Source: Pyxicephalus adspersus
Taxonomy: Eukaryota; Chordata; Amphibia; Anura; Pyxicephalidae
Assembly: GCF_032062135.1 (NCBI RefSeq)
Contig: NC_092858.1
Location: forward strand, 169,443,193 to 169,507,192
Length of the DNA stretch: 64,000 bases
Direction: 5' to 3'
Shown here: positions 1-10,930 of the stretch, piece after piece
Position numbering within the stretch: the stretch's first letter is position 1
Layout: every line of letters starts with the position of its first letter
Position numbers and translations under genes: made by a program
Notes under the pieces: model-generated
Told to the model about the DNA's origin: nothing
Seen by the model: the letters and a program-made list of their open reading frames with translations, nothing else
Databases searched by the model: none

Positions 1-680
1 CTATAGTCTAAAGTACTAACCCTAATCCTAACAGAGTCCAATGTATTGTCCCTACAATAGTCCCTTCTAAAGTCTAATACCCCTACCATAGCTAAATGTC
101 CTTATCATGGTCTCATGGCCCTACTCCAATCCAATGTTCCTTACATCATCCAATGTCCCTACTATTGTCAAATACCACTACTATAGTCAATTATCCCTAC
201 AATAATTCATAGTTTAATGCCCCTGGCATAGCCTTATGTCCCTACCATAATCTATTTCCATAGTCTAATTCCATCTATTTACCATAGTCTATTTTTTCTG
301 ACATAGTCCCTTACCATGGTCCAATATCCATACTATAACCTTTTTCCTTACAATAGTCCATTGACCCTGTTATAGTTCAATAAACCCACTATAGTCCCTT
401 TCATAGTGTAATGTCCCTACCATGGCTAATGGTTCTACTATTGTCAAATGCTATTACTATATTCCAAAGTCCCTACCATTGTTGCCCCAGTAGAGTGTAA
501 TGATTTTACAATAGAACAATGTTCCTATCATTTTCTGATATCCCTACTGCAGTCTAATGTCGCTACTATAGTCTATTGTCCCTATCATAGTCCCTACTAT
601 TATCTACTTACTTAGAATAGTTTAATTCTCTTGTTATAGTCCAATGTCCCTACTATCGTCTACTGTCCCTACCATAGTCC
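1..680. repeat. Degenerate 19-20 bp minisatellite, left part
   Basis: The whole stretch is built from diverged copies of a unit close to TCCCTACCATAGTCTAATG, seen as repeated CCCTAC, ATAGTC and CTAATG words every 19-20 bases. Copies vary by substitution and small indels, so the array is old. No frame is open for long. The unit closely resembles an internal part of the SINE family elsewhere in this window (for example 38276-38300 and 5634-5660), which suggests it arose by local amplification of a SINE segment. The array starts before the window. Confidence 0.85.
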
Positions 681-1197
681 TTAAAGGTGCGTACACACTT
701 CCAATTTTTATCGTTCAAAACGAACGACGAACGAATGACGAACGATCGATTGGGCAAAAATCGTTCGTAAAAAAAGTAACCAACGACGCCGACGAACGAG
801 GAAAGTCGTTGGAAACGAACGACCGGACGGGCGGATCGGATTGGACGACGATCGTTTAACATCGTTCGTGTGTACGATCGTTCGTTGATCGTCCATGGTC
901 TGAGCATGCGTAATGAACGAACGTTCGTTCACTTTCCTGTCGTGCACATAGTTCCTCTATCGCTCAAACGATCGTATCTATTGTGTGTACAATATCTACG
1001 AACGATCGTGTCGTTATCTCTATGTGCAGGATCGGTGCTATACGATCGTTCGTAGATATCGTGCAGGATCGGTGCTATACGATCGTTCGTAGATATCGTG
1101 CAGGATCGGTGCTATACGATCGTTCGTAGATATCGTGCAGGATCGTTCGTCGTTCGTTTTCCAACGATAATAATTGGAAGTGTGTACGTAGCTTTAA
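681..1197. mobile_element. TTAA-flanked CpG-rich MITE (Kolobok/T2-like or piggyBac-like)
   Basis: The element is bounded by TTAA at 681-684 and 1194-1197. Its ends are inverted repeats: the 16-mer CGTACACACTTCCAAT at 690-705 reappears exactly on the other strand at 1173-1188, and similarity continues inward through TATCGTT. The ends read TTAAAGGTG and TTAAAGCTA, like the TTAAAGG termini described for Xenopus T2/Kolobok MITEs; piggyBac elements also use TTAA, so the superfamily is inferred. The interior is rich in CGATCG and CGTTCG and carries 37-bp direct repeats. It has no transposase, so it is non-autonomous. It sits inside the surrounding minisatellite. Confidence 0.85.
1024..1145. repeat. 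37-bp direct repeats inside the MITE
   Basis: Three successive identical 37-bp units (1024-1060, 1061-1097, 1098-1134) followed by a partial fourth. Each holds GATCGGTGCTATACGATCG and GTAGATATC. Exact identity between units suggests recent slippage or conversion relative to the diverged flanking minisatellite. Confidence 0.9.
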
Positions 1198-1535
1198 ATA
1201 GTTTCATGCCCCTACCATGGTGTAACGACCCCACCCATACCCAATGTCTCTACTGTTGTCAAATTCCATTAATATTCCAATGTCCCTGCCATTGTTCAAA
1301 TTTCCATAGTACAGGCTAATGTCCCTACCATGATCCAATGTCCCTACTATTGGTAACTTTCACTCCTATAGCCCATTCCCCCTACCACAGTTCATAAAAA
1401 ATTGCCCCGAGTATAATTTAATGCCCCTACCATAGTCCAACACCACATACCAAAGCCTAATGCCCCTACTATAGTATCCAATCCCTATAACGAGCTAATG
1501 CCCTACTAAATCCTCAATTCCCCAACACAGTCCAA
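1198..1535. repeat. Degenerate 19-20 bp minisatellite, right part
   Basis: The same CCCTACCATAGTCTAATG-type unit resumes directly after the MITE (for example at 1318-1345 and 1420-1480) and fades out near 1535. It is the continuation of the array at 1-680. Confidence 0.8.
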
Positions 1536-2894
1536 GGTGGAAATATTGGAGGAAAATGCAATTCACCTCCCACTATGTTTTTGGTTTATTTTTGTAGTGT
1601 CTGTTCTGTCATTATTCACTGTATGAGCTCCTACTAACATCCTCGCTGCAATCACATAAATGAGGCTCATACATAGACTGGGACCCATTACACGGGGTCA
1701 TTTCAAGGACAATTCCTAAAAGTCTGTTTATATTAATGACAAATGTGTACATTATGGGAAAACATTGGGTGAATCTTAAGTGAAAACGTTTACAAATAAG
1801 TCTGCTTGGGGCTTCTGATATCACATTCAAGAGAGCAGTCTAAGGCCTATTTAATACCATTATCTATAATAAAAGAAAAATTAAATATACAATATAAAGT
1901 CATACAAAACAAGGAAGATTGTAGCTGATAATAATAATACATAGACAGGTTCTCTTTATATATAAATGAACTCTTTCACATAGCACATATTGCATAGCAT
2001 TGCATTATCCCCAGCTATTGCTCGGTGAATCACGGATTGCATTGACCCGTGTTGACGTCCACGCTGCACGTAACCTCAATCTGTGTTATCCTGTTTGGAA
2101 TAAAATCTCTGATTGGTTGGCAAGTGGGATGGAGATGACATCACAGATATAGGTCAGCTGTCTGTCTTTATAATATATAAATTTTTATTTTATTTTTTTC
2201 CTTTTTTTTTTTCGAGAACAGCATAAAAATAAATGACATTTTGCCTTGATGTCTCATGACTCATTCCTGTGCACTAGGTGAATGCCTGAAGGGCTTAATT
2301 CAGAGAAGGTGGAATCTTTTCTGAGAATTACATTGTGAGCTGATGAATGCTGAGTGAATTATGTTGGCGGAAGTACACATTTTTTTACTCGTTTAAAGAA
2401 ATGGAGCTTTGCAGCCTTCTGATTCTTTAACAATTCGAAGGTTCTCAAATGGGGCTTTTTCTATAAAAAAAATCAGAAGGGCCCGGCGGTTATCTTTTTT
2501 TTTTGAGTTTCTATTATTTTCATTATAATTATTCTTAGTGCACTGATGAATTCAGCAGGACCAATAGACTGCATGATACAATGATCTCCAAATATAACTA
2601 TATATACAGTTGACAATCGAAAATCAAGCCATAGATAATCTGGATCCTTCAGTTTTCCAGCATGAATTTCGGATTGCATTTTCAATACAGGGACTGTGGT
2701 ACACTGTTTGGCCACTTATGTTTTGATGGCGCTGTTCTGCAGAAACAGGTGGTAAACTAAATACACGTTGAGATGTCCCTGCTGCCTGGTTTCTGTAACT
2801 GTGCCAGATGTCCGCGGGCGGTATGAAAGGAAGGCTGCCTGTGTGTGGAGGTAAGTATAACCTTCAAAAATCCTGAATTTTCAAAAATCCATCA
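1536..2894. other. Intergenic stretch with a weak promoter-like patch
   Basis: No gene or clear repeat is seen. A short non-repetitive patch at about 1980-2175 holds TGACGTCC (2053-2060), an inverted CCAAT (GATTGG, 2111-2116), TGACATCA (2136-2143) and an AT-rich TATA-like run near 2170. This could be a regulatory element or chance. Runs of T at 2190-2212 and a short open frame at 2473-2715 on the minus strand have no recognisable product. Confidence 0.3.
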
Positions 2895-3421
2895 CTCCTC
2901 AGTAGGTATGAGCAAGAATGCCTCTGACATTCTCACAAAAATTTCCTCGAACTACGGATGGGTCTGCGAAATTTCAGCGAACCGAAACCAGGAATTCTAT
3001 TGAAGTCCAGGGTGCAGTTTTCCACGCACCCTGGGATGATAAGTACAGCCCAGGGGGCGTGGGAACCTGCGGTCACAGCTGATTCAGCTGTGAATCCAGA
3101 TGAACTCTCAATGGAGGTTCTACATTGAGAGTTCATCTGAGTTCAGTTCCCACGGTCAACAGGCTGTACTTATCATTGATAAGTGGGAACTTGCGATCCC
3201 AGCTGATTGGAGGCACACGAGTGCTTCCAATCAGCTGTGACTGCAGGCCAACTCTCAATGGGGGTTTCTCCATTGGGAGTTCATCTGAGTTCGGTGAGAA
3301 CCCGACCTTGTGGCGAAAGAATCACAAGGCCGTTCTTGCTTACATGTTCTGTAATTGAGAAAGGCCCAAATCCCCGTGAGAACGAAATAAAAAATTTTGC
3401 TTGCTCATCCCTACTCCTCAG
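2895..3421. mobile_element. Non-autonomous hAT-type element with perfect 8-bp TSD
   Basis: The 511-bp element occupies 2903-3413. Its ends are inverted repeats, TAGGTATGAGCAAG on the left and TAGGGATGAGCAAG read inward from the right. It is flanked by identical 8-bp target duplications CTCCTCAG at 2895-2902 and 3414-3421. An 8-bp duplication and a YARNG-type terminus are hallmarks of hAT transposons. Internal inverted repeats (CTCAATGGAG and CATTGAGAGTTC around 3100-3140 and 3250-3290) make it strongly foldback. No transposase is encoded; short open frames here are incidental. Confidence 0.85.
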
Positions 3422-3514
3422 GTCCGGAGGTTGCCGGATTTTTGAATGTCAACCTGTATTTATATATACAGCATATATATATTCAGGGAGCATCTGTGTA
3501 TATAAATATGTATA

Positions 3515-3681
3515 CAGTGTTCTCCCCGGCCCCTTTTAGCTGGGTGCACCACCCGGCAATTTTCAGTACCACCCGGCTGGTTTTGAGTGGTTACAGAAGA
3601 GTTGTGTCACAATATAGGTCCTGCCACCTGCCTACAATTTCCTCCCACCCAGCTAAAAAGTATTTTCTGGATTAAACACTG
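3515..3681 (-). mobile_element. Short hAT-like MITE, CAGTGTT family, copy 1
   Basis: The element starts CAGTGTTCTCC and ends AAACACTG, so the first seven bases are inverted at the other end; TTTTAGCTGGGTG lies slightly inside both ends. Related copies are at 15906-16072 (opposite orientation) and in part at 25688-25758. CAGTG ends fit hAT, but the flanks are TA-rich and the target duplication cannot be assigned. The strand is arbitrary. Confidence 0.7.
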
Positions 3682-3949
3682 ATATATAAATCCAGATGCT
3701 CCCAGAGTTACGATGGTTTGAGTTACAATATTTTGAATTTATGATGATAACACGATATGCGATACAATATGTTGGGAACGATGCGGGGATGTACACATCC
3801 CTCGCCAGCAGTCATTAGCATTACAGTTCACAGTGCTACTCCATACTGATCAATATTCTATGAGACTCGTGGGTAGGAAAGGCCAGTTTTTGATTAATAA
3901 TATTTTCAAGGTATGATTTATATTAATACATTCACCTGGTAAAAGAAAT

Positions 3950-4392
3950 ACCCCCCCTGTCCTCTCTCCTCGCTCCAATGACCTACTACTCATTTCCTCA
4001 CTCATAACTTCATCACACGCACGGCTCCAAGACTTTTCTAGAGCTGCCCCGACTTTCTGGAATGGTCTTCCTCATACTATTTGACTCTTAAAACCCATCT
4101 TTTCAAACTTGCCTACCTACCGTAGCTTCTTCAGTCTCCTAAACCCCCACTACTTCCCACCCTTCCATATCTCCCCTCATATTGTGTGATACTTCCCCCA
4201 CCTCCTAGATTGTAAGCTCTTTGGGGCAGGGTCCTCTCCTCCTCTGTATCTGTCTGTATCTGTCTGTCATTTGCAATACATATTTAATGTACAGCACTGC
4301 GCAATATGTTGGCGCTATATAAATCCTGTTTATTATTATTATTATTATTATTATTAAAAATAATAATATTATTAATAATAATAATAATAACA
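3950..4392 (+). mobile_element. L2-clade LINE, 5'-truncated 3' end
   Basis: This is a truncated LINE copy in plus orientation. The upstream 200 bases match the end of the reverse transcriptase ORF seen at 50950-51330 (ITSSHARLQDFSRAAP-like, frame broken). Then come the 3' untranslated tail (CTAGATTGTAAGCTCTTTGG, ACAGCACTGCGCAATATG, TTGGCGCTATATAAATCC) and a TTA microsatellite at 4330-4392. It encodes nothing functional. Confidence 0.85.
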
Positions 4393-4673
4393 ATAATTCA
4401 TTGAAAAATACCCTATAGAATGATTTTCTAATAACGTAAATGTTTCATTAATTTTACAAGTCTGCTTGAAAACTTTTCAAAAAGCACCAGCAACAAAGAT
4501 GAGATTTTTTTGGCATCCACATAAAGTAATGATCAAATTTAAAAATTACAAAAAAGTTACAAAATCAGATCTTTACAATTAAAACCATCAAAGATTATAA
4601 AGAACATTCCAATACTTCTTTAGGTTCGTCGACGGGAGTTTATATTAGACAAATGTAGGAACCGTGAGCCTAT

Positions 4674-4873
4674 GGGCCTGATTTATTAAAGCTCTCCACG
4701 GCTGTAGAGGATTCACTTTCATCAGTAAAGCTGGGTGATCCAGCAAACCTGGAATTGATCTGGTGCAGGATTGAAAACATTTGCTAGCAAAAACCTAAAA
4801 CCATTACAGGTTTGCTGGATCACCCAGCTTCACTAATATAAGTTTATCTTCTTCAGCCTTGCACATCAGGTCC
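4674..4873. mobile_element. Foldback MITE family, copy A
   Basis: The two halves are long inverted repeats: GGGCCTGATTTATTAAAGC, then CTGGGTGATCCAGCAAACCT on the left, mirrored by AGGTTTGCTGGATCACCCAG and ending ATCAGGTCC on the right. The middle reads GATTGAAAACATTTGCTA. Four other copies lie at 5102, 5932, 7628 and 14502. No coding capacity; the superfamily is not established because the target duplication is unclear. Confidence 0.8.
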
Positions 4874-5101
4874 TATATCTGCAACATTCCCTTTGCGTTC
4901 AGCAACTGTCCGTGTGGGGAGGCAGTGGAAAAGACAGCTCATAATTAGGTTGATTTTATCAAAGGACTTATAGAGTTCTTATATAGCAACATTTTTCCTC
5001 CCTGATTTTCATGTTTGGATTGCTCTCATCACAGTTGAGTGCAGTCTTAAGGAATTATCCAAACATGATCCAAAGTCCTCCTGTGATGAGAATGCAACAT
5101 A

Positions 5102-5270
5102 GGGCCTGATTGATTAAAGCTCTCCAAGATAGAAGATTATCATGGAAGAATCTAGGCGATCCAGTAAACCTGAAATGGATTTCTTAAAAAATAATTTGGT
5201 ATTATTTGGAAAATGTTTTCAATCCTGGACCAGATCCATTCCAGGTTTGCTGGATCACTTTATCTATGAT
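5102..5270. mobile_element. Foldback MITE family, copy B (right end truncated)
   Basis: It begins GGGCCTGATTGATTAAAGC and has the same central block (TTTTCAATCCTGGACCAGAT, then CCAGGTTTGCTGGATCAC). The right arm degrades after about 5260. Confidence 0.75.
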
Positions 5271-5532
5271 CATCAGTGCATGTTGAGTGACAGATCACAT
5301 ATTTAAAGATAGATGGCAATAAAAAAAGTGGCAGCGGGTTGAATGTCAGTTTAACCAAACCAAAATAAGTTTTGCCTGGAGATTTACTTTATTGTCCACA
5401 TACAGAAATAATTCTTTACTGTATAAATTGTGAAAATGTAGAATTATGCTGCACATGACAAGTTGTGGCAGTCTTAGAGGACTTTTTAAAAGGACAGTAG
5501 TCTCACTTATTGGTCAGAAGTATATTGCTGAC

Positions 5533-5856
5533 CATTATTATAATACAGTATTTATATAGCACCGACATATTACACAGTGCTGTACAAAGCCCATAGTCAA
5601 GTCACTAGCTGTCCCTCAAAGGAGCTCACAATGGAATGTCCCTACCTTAGTCATATGTCTTTAATACATTCTAATGCCAAATACCTAACAGCATGTTTTT
5701 GGAATGTTGGAGGAAACCGCAGTACCGAGAGGAAACCCACACCAACGTGGGGAGAACCTGCAAACTCCATGCAGATAGTGTCCTGGCTGAGATTCAAACC
5801 TAGGACCCAGCATTGCAAAGTCCAGAGTGTTAACCACTGAGCCACCATGGTGCTGA
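5533..5856 (-). mobile_element. tRNA-derived SINE, near full length
   Basis: Read on the minus strand, the 5' end has a tRNA-like head: GTGGCTCAGTGGTTAACACT matches the A box and GGTTTGAATCTC the B box. Next comes the conserved body (ATGGAGTTTGCAGGTTCTCC, AACATGC) and then the tail GTACAGCACTG-like / ATATAAATACTG with a TAA tract. The same family occurs at 19585, 21999, 23470, 36447, 38172, 46375 and 59167. The tail matches that of the L2 LINE in this window, which probably mobilised it. Confidence 0.85.
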
Positions 5857-5931
5857 CTAAACATAATTTGGTGCCAGTAGGTGCCCCATCATCCTGTGTC
5901 GAAATCCAAGACAATTGTTCTCCAACACTTT

Positions 5932-6150
5932 GGGCCTGATTTAATAAAGATCTCCAAGACTGGAGAAGATAGACTGTCATGGGTTAACCTGGTGATCCAT
6001 CAAACCTGGAAAGGATCTGGTCCAGGACTGAAAACATTTTCCAACTAACACCCAAATTTTTTTTATGAAATCCAGGTTTGGCAGATCATGAAGATTCTCC
6101 AATAATAGTCTATCTTCTCCAGTCTTGGGGAGCTTTAATACATCAGTTCC
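5932..6150. mobile_element. Foldback MITE family, copy C
   Basis: It starts GGGCCTGATTTAATAAAGAT and ends GGGGAGCTTTAATACATCAG. The central block CCAGGACTGAAAACATTTTC is present. Both arms are present; about 219 bp. Confidence 0.8.
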
Positions 6151-6645
6151 CGTCTTTTCAATAGACAAGGATTATTGCCATTCCACCTATTTTATTCTTG
6201 AGTTTCCCCCATAAGGGAGTCAATGAATGTTTTTTATGGGCAATACAAACAAATCCTTTTCAACACTCTCCATTATAAGGATTCATATCATATTCTTCAC
6301 GAGTTGTTGATGTTGTGGACAAGCAATTAAACTCAAATAAAGAAGTTCTTTGGGACTCATCTTCCTCCAAAACATGAAAGCCAAAGAGGCAAAGACCAAG
6401 AGAGCAGAGTTTTTTTTTGGCAAATCACTAAATATATTATAATGTTTGACATGTACATATACAAAAAACACACAGATGGGTATTATATTTTAACAACCTT
6501 GACCATGGGCCCTCATTGCTTTATGGAGCATGGAAGGGTATATATCTAAATAGAGTTCAACTATCAGCACTAGATATAAATATATAGACAATACTGATTT
6601 TATAGATTATGTTCATTCAAGGTTCAAACAGAGCAGTGGTCTCCA
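6151..6645. other. Intergenic, nothing recognised
   Basis: AT-rich sequence without a recognisable gene or repeat. Short open frames on the minus strand (for example 6283-6471) have no known features. Confidence 0.4.
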
Positions 6646-6690
6646 AACCCGACGCGTTTCACTCTTAGGCTTCCTCGGGGGTATTATAGG
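6646..6690 (-). repeat. Dispersed GAAACGCGT repeat, copy 1
   Basis: The minus strand reads CCCCGAGGAAGCC, a short spacer, then GTGAAACGCGTCGGG. The same two-part motif occurs at 11958, 18637, 19509 and 37782 and, in half, at 45217 and 60199. It is a dispersed repeat of unknown origin. Confidence 0.65.
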
Positions 6691-7079
6691 GACCGTGACA
6701 GAGTTATTAACCAGAAAGGTGAGGGGTATTTCAATGTAGCATTAGAGAAATACCTGGTTAGTCAAGTCAAAGATGTTCTAGTCCAAAAGGGAGGGGATTG
6801 GTAATAAAAGTATTGTTGTTAGAATAGGATAGAGTATGCTGTCTCCTCCATGTGGATGTAGCATGTGCATTTTTTGCCCATGCTATGTTACAACAGCTCT
6901 TTGCACACAACTCTTGCAAACTCATAAGTGTGATAGGCCCAGGTTTTGGAATGAAGCATGGGATGCCAAGGCAAAGGCCTCCCTTTCCAATGCTCCTAAT
7001 TGTCATGAGATCTACATCAATTCTGAGCTACCATGTCTGGCTCTTCCACCGGACACATTGGCTTACCGCTAATTACCAG

Positions 7080-7430
7080 GCCTCAGCGTGTTTAACCCAG
7101 CAATTTTTATTAATCGTTCTTTTGGCTAAGGAATTATTGATGCTAAAAGAAATGCGTCCTATTACGCAGGGGTTAAATCGAAGGCTAATTTTCTCTGCTA
7201 TTAAAATATCATTTGCAAAGTGATTTCTCCATTAGACAAGGACTCACTAAATGGGATAAAAATGGAGTTAGCTGGCACCGACGTCGTGCCAATCATTAGA
7301 ATGCCATTATACTCCTTACAGGGAAGGAATAATCAATTTTCATTTTAATTGCTGTATGGAAGGACAGCGAGTCTATTCGTCAATGTCAGGTGGAGTTACG
7401 GTCATTGTTGTCAGTCAGGGGGTTGGCGCA
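7080..7430. promoter_or_regulatory. Candidate conserved non-coding element
   Basis: A non-repetitive island with many homeodomain-type cores (TAATCG, GCTAATTT, CAATCATTAG, TAATCAATTTTCATTTTAAT), an octamer-like ATTTGCAAAG at 7211-7220 and GACGTC at 7280-7285 within a near-palindrome. It has no long open frame and matches no repeat elsewhere in the window. These are typical enhancer characteristics, but conservation with other species cannot be tested here. Confidence 0.35.
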
Positions 7431-7627
7431 TACCAATCATGGGCCATTGTGTGACATGATAGCTGGTGTGTCATAATAGCTACATCTTGATTTGTAGGTG
7501 CCCAGGTCGTTGGCATATCAGTCAGCCTTCAGGGCCTGGCTGTAAATGCTACAGGTTTAGGATTGTGTGGATGGGTAGAAAGGCGGCACTGGAAACCCAG
7601 GGTGATTCTCTGTAAAAGTTACACAGA

Positions 7628-7839
7628 GGGCCTAAATTATGAAAGCTCTCCAAGGCTGGGGAGGATACACTTTCATCAATGAAGCTGGGTGATCCAGCAA
7701 ACCTGGAATGGATTTCTGAAAATCATTTGCTATGTGCTACCAAATGTTTTGAATCCTGGACCAGATCCATTCCAGATTTGCTGGATCTACCAGCTTCACT
7801 GATGAAAGTGTCTCCTCCCCTGGCTTGGAGTCATGCAAT
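7628..7839. mobile_element. Foldback MITE family, copy D
   Basis: It carries AAAGCTCTCCAAGGCTGGGG, then CTGGGTGATCCAGCAAACCT, mirrored by AGATTTGCTGGATCTACCAG and GATGAAAGTGTCTCCTC. The outermost bases are more diverged than in copy C. Confidence 0.8.
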
Positions 7840-8485
7840 GTTTTGACTTTATCCAAGCAGCTCTCATGTGTAGATGAGCTTTCATAGCTACTTTTGGGTG
7901 AAAGAAGAACCAGGAAGTTCTAAAAAAACATTTATCCAAGTAAAATAATTAAAAAAAACTTGATTGACTTTAGTTGAATTTATTATGCAAAATTATGTAA
8001 AATGGAAACATTTGTGTAGTTCTTGTACTGTATTCTATTATAAAAAATGTATAATTGATGGAAACCTGGTAAAGTTCTCCATTAAAGGAAACCTTCTCCT
8101 TTTTAAAAAAATAAAAAGATGCATGAAAGCATCGCTGACCTCTTCTTATGAAAATTCTGGTTCCCCGGCTGTCATGCTGATCCCCTCTGGCTTTAATAAC
8201 CTTTGCCACTGATCTCAAAAAAACTATAATGAATCCGTATTGTTGGAATTATCAGCTCAGTAAGCATGTTTTATCACTGTTCTCCTATTCATCTGAAGCA
8301 TTAAATATTTGTTTAATCTCAGCACAGAAATCTTATTATTCTGAAAATAAAAGGGGAAAAAATTAAAGAATGCAAAATGATTTTTATGTGTATATGTAAA
8401 CACAAATACTTCATAATCTTCTGTTGGAAACTGTAGAAGATAAATAAAAGCAAAATAGGTATACAGCTATTGATTGCACTTCAGA
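7840..8485. other. AT-rich intergenic stretch
   Basis: No recognisable gene or repeat. Overlapping open frames of 82 codons on both strands near 7964-8218 show no family features. Confidence 0.4.
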
Positions 8486-8503
8486 AAAATTATTATTATT
8501 ATT

Positions 8504-8540
<37 letters not shown>

Positions 8541-8660
8541 TATAATAATATGATATATTATTACTAACAATATGAATATATTATATCATGATATTATAAT
8601 ATAAATGAATATATGATATTATATTTTATATTTATTAATTTATATAAATATCATGTTTAC
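8486..8660. repeat. TAA/ATA microsatellite grading into AT-rich DNA
   Basis: A run of TTA then TAA units (8489-8540), followed by ATATATTAT-type simple sequence to about 8660. It may be the tail of a lost L2 or SINE copy. Confidence 0.8.
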
Positions 8661-8744
8661 AAAATAGATTAATTTTTTCTTCAACACAAAAACAATAACT
8701 GGTCTGGCACTTTTTATCTTTATTTTAAAAAAAAATGTGTACAC

Positions 8745-8880
8745 GCCTAGATTGTAAGCTCTTCAGGGAAGGGTCTTCTCCTCTTCCTGTGTCACTGTCT
8801 GTATCTGTCTGTAATTTGCATCCCCTATTTAGTGTACAGCACTGCGTAATATGTTGGTGCTATATAAATTTTTTTTTTTT
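8745..8880 (+). mobile_element. L2-clade LINE 3' tail
   Basis: Tail only: CCTAGATTGTAAGCTCTTCA through GTACAGCACTGCGTAATATG and GTGCTATATAAAT, ending in poly-T rather than the usual TTA tract. Confidence 0.85.
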
Positions 8881-9934
8881 AGAAATAAAAAATACAAAAA
8901 GATTTTTATATTAATCCTGATGTATTTCTTAACAAAAAGAAAATTTTGTGCACAAATGTTTTTAATATTTAAAAATTCCTCACTGCAGCGATGTTTCTTT
9001 AACATAATCCTGGCATACGCATGCAATGTGAGGACGTTCCTCCTTTCTTCTCATGTCACCAGCTTGGCCATACGCTCCCCCTTTCCCCGGCTTCCTTTCT
9101 CTTGTCTTCATGGCGGCTCTCCAGCGCTGCTTAGAATGAGTTTTCCAGCGCCTCTGGAGTCTGCCTTCAGCTGCCATGGAAACCGGAGTGAGAAGGCCTG
9201 CAGGAAGAAAAAAAAAACTTTTATTTTTGGGGAGGGCGAGGAGGATATGGCACCCCTGCTGCGAGGCGACTGACTTATTTATTTATTTACCACACCAGTG
9301 AAAGCAATTTTCGTGCTCTTCGCCACCACTGTAGTTATTTTACGTTGATCTTGCTTTGTTGTTTTTGTTTTTTTTATGCTTTTTTACAATCCACCAACCC
9401 AGTGAATCTCAGACGAATGAAGCTATTGTTTCGGCCGGTATTTAGGATTTATGTCTTCCAGGTCCTTGTTCCAAAAGCTTGGTTGAAAAGCTTAGCCCTT
9501 GGAAATGTCAATTTTAAGCGTTGATAAATGAAATGTTACAGCTAAATCTATATATCAGTGATATTTGCACAGATCTGGTAGGCCTGAGACCCAGATTTTT
9601 CACTTACAGTTCTTGTTCCTTCCCTCCTGTGACTGGACAGTATAAAGAGAAGAAGCAATTTGATGTGCCCATTTCTCAGCCCTCTCTTCCAACCAGTAAG
9701 CACTGATTGGCTCCTTGTGCTGCTGATCCCTCCCCTGAGGAAACTCACAGTCATCACAGGCGCTGCAAGAGGCTGACACCAATTAGCTACTTACACTGGA
9801 AATTAAAAAAAGGAAAACAATGATGTAGTAATGATTACAGAGCACCATTTGTGTTTTTTATATTCACCCAGAGAGCCAGTTCACATTTTTGCATTGCAGT
9901 AACGCATGCTTTATCATGAACAGTACTGTGAGAC
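8881..9934. other. Intergenic, no gene recognised
   Basis: Mixed composition. GC-richer sequence at about 9030-9270 yields a 140-codon plus-strand open frame (8851-9273) whose product begins inside the L2 tail and has no family features. The rest shows nothing recognisable. Confidence 0.4.
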
Positions 9935-9937
9935 TTC

Positions 9938-10112
9938 ACCCAGCTCCTAAATTGTAAGCTTTTTGGGGCAGGGTCCGCACTTGCTCCTGTGTCATTGTCT
10001 ATATCTGTCTGTCATTTGCAACCCCTATTTAATGTACAGCGCTGCGTGCTATGTTGGCACTAAATAAATCCAGTTTAATAATAACAATAAAAATAATATT
10101 ATTATAATAATA
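9938..10112 (+). mobile_element. L2-clade LINE 3' tail
   Basis: Contains CCTAAATTGTAAGCTTTTTG, CATTTGCAACCCCTATTTAA, GTACAGCGCTGCGTGCTATG and a TAA-rich end. No coding part is retained. Confidence 0.85.
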
Positions 10113-10609
10113 TCATTCTGAATGGCATTCTAATGTACCGTATCTGCTCAAAAATGGTGCAGGTCTTTTTTTTAGACTCCTGTGCTGCGTAAGCAAGCCC
10201 ATAAATATGTTACCAGAGAAAGAAGGAACAGATCGTAAAAAAAATGGTCAAACCCTTCCTTACTGTACTAAATATACATTTTGGTAGAGATTTCCCATTA
10301 CTTCCTGTTCTTCCAGGAATTTAAGAAAAATCTCCCAACTAGGAGCCAAGAAATCCAAACAGAACCCCTAACCGGTCCTTCATTCTAAGTGAAGAGTCCA
10401 AGGGCCCACCCACAACTCTTTAAAGCGCCGACTGCTGGGGGTGCGAGGGGAAATTTGCCACTCATATGATGGTGAGCTTTCTCAATGGCTGGGGACCTCA
10501 GGGGTGGTCCTTTCATGTGACTAACCAATAAAATTGCTCACAACAGTTTTAATTGATAAGAGGCCTACAAATCTTTTTTACGGTATTAGCAATAGTGAAT
10601 GATTGTACC

Positions 10610-10930
10610 CAACATGCAGGGGCAACCTATCGGGACAGCTATGGACAGGTGCGAGATCGGGTGACGTAGCCGCTGTGAAGGGGGAAAAAAAGTGGGCCGA
10701 TCTCACTGCGCATGTGTGATCTCAGGCATGTGCAGAAGGAACAGCCAGAGCCTCCCGGGATGCTTGACGTAGGCATCCAGGGAGGCTCTCCGCTCCCACT
10801 TAGTCTTGTTTTCCGCGGGGTTTAAGACTTAAAGGGGCGGTGTTGCATGTAAAAAAAAAACATTTTTACTTTGCCTACCCTTCTATGTAAAGTTAAAATG
10901 TTGAGCTTTGGTATGTTTTATTGCTAAAAA
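10610..10930. repeat. Dispersed repeat shared with 33455-33650
   Basis: The segment with GCCTCCCGGGATGC, GGGGCGGTGTTGCA, a poly-A run and CTTCTATGTAAAGTTAAAAT has a clear counterpart at 33455-33650 (GCCTCCCGGGATGC, GGGGCGGTGCTGCA, CTTTATGTAAAGTGAATTTT). It is non-coding. The full extent and class of the family are not clear. Confidence 0.6.

Noticed and set aside
15..35. Telomere-like CCCTAA words
   Set aside because: Only one or two words occur, and they are part of the CCCTACCATAG minisatellite.
9240..9272. CpG-rich start of a gene at about 9.1 kb
   Set aside because: No exon, splice site or recognisable protein follows.
8851..9273. 140-codon plus-strand open frame
   Set aside because: It begins inside an L2 tail and shows only low-complexity and basic runs; no protein family features.
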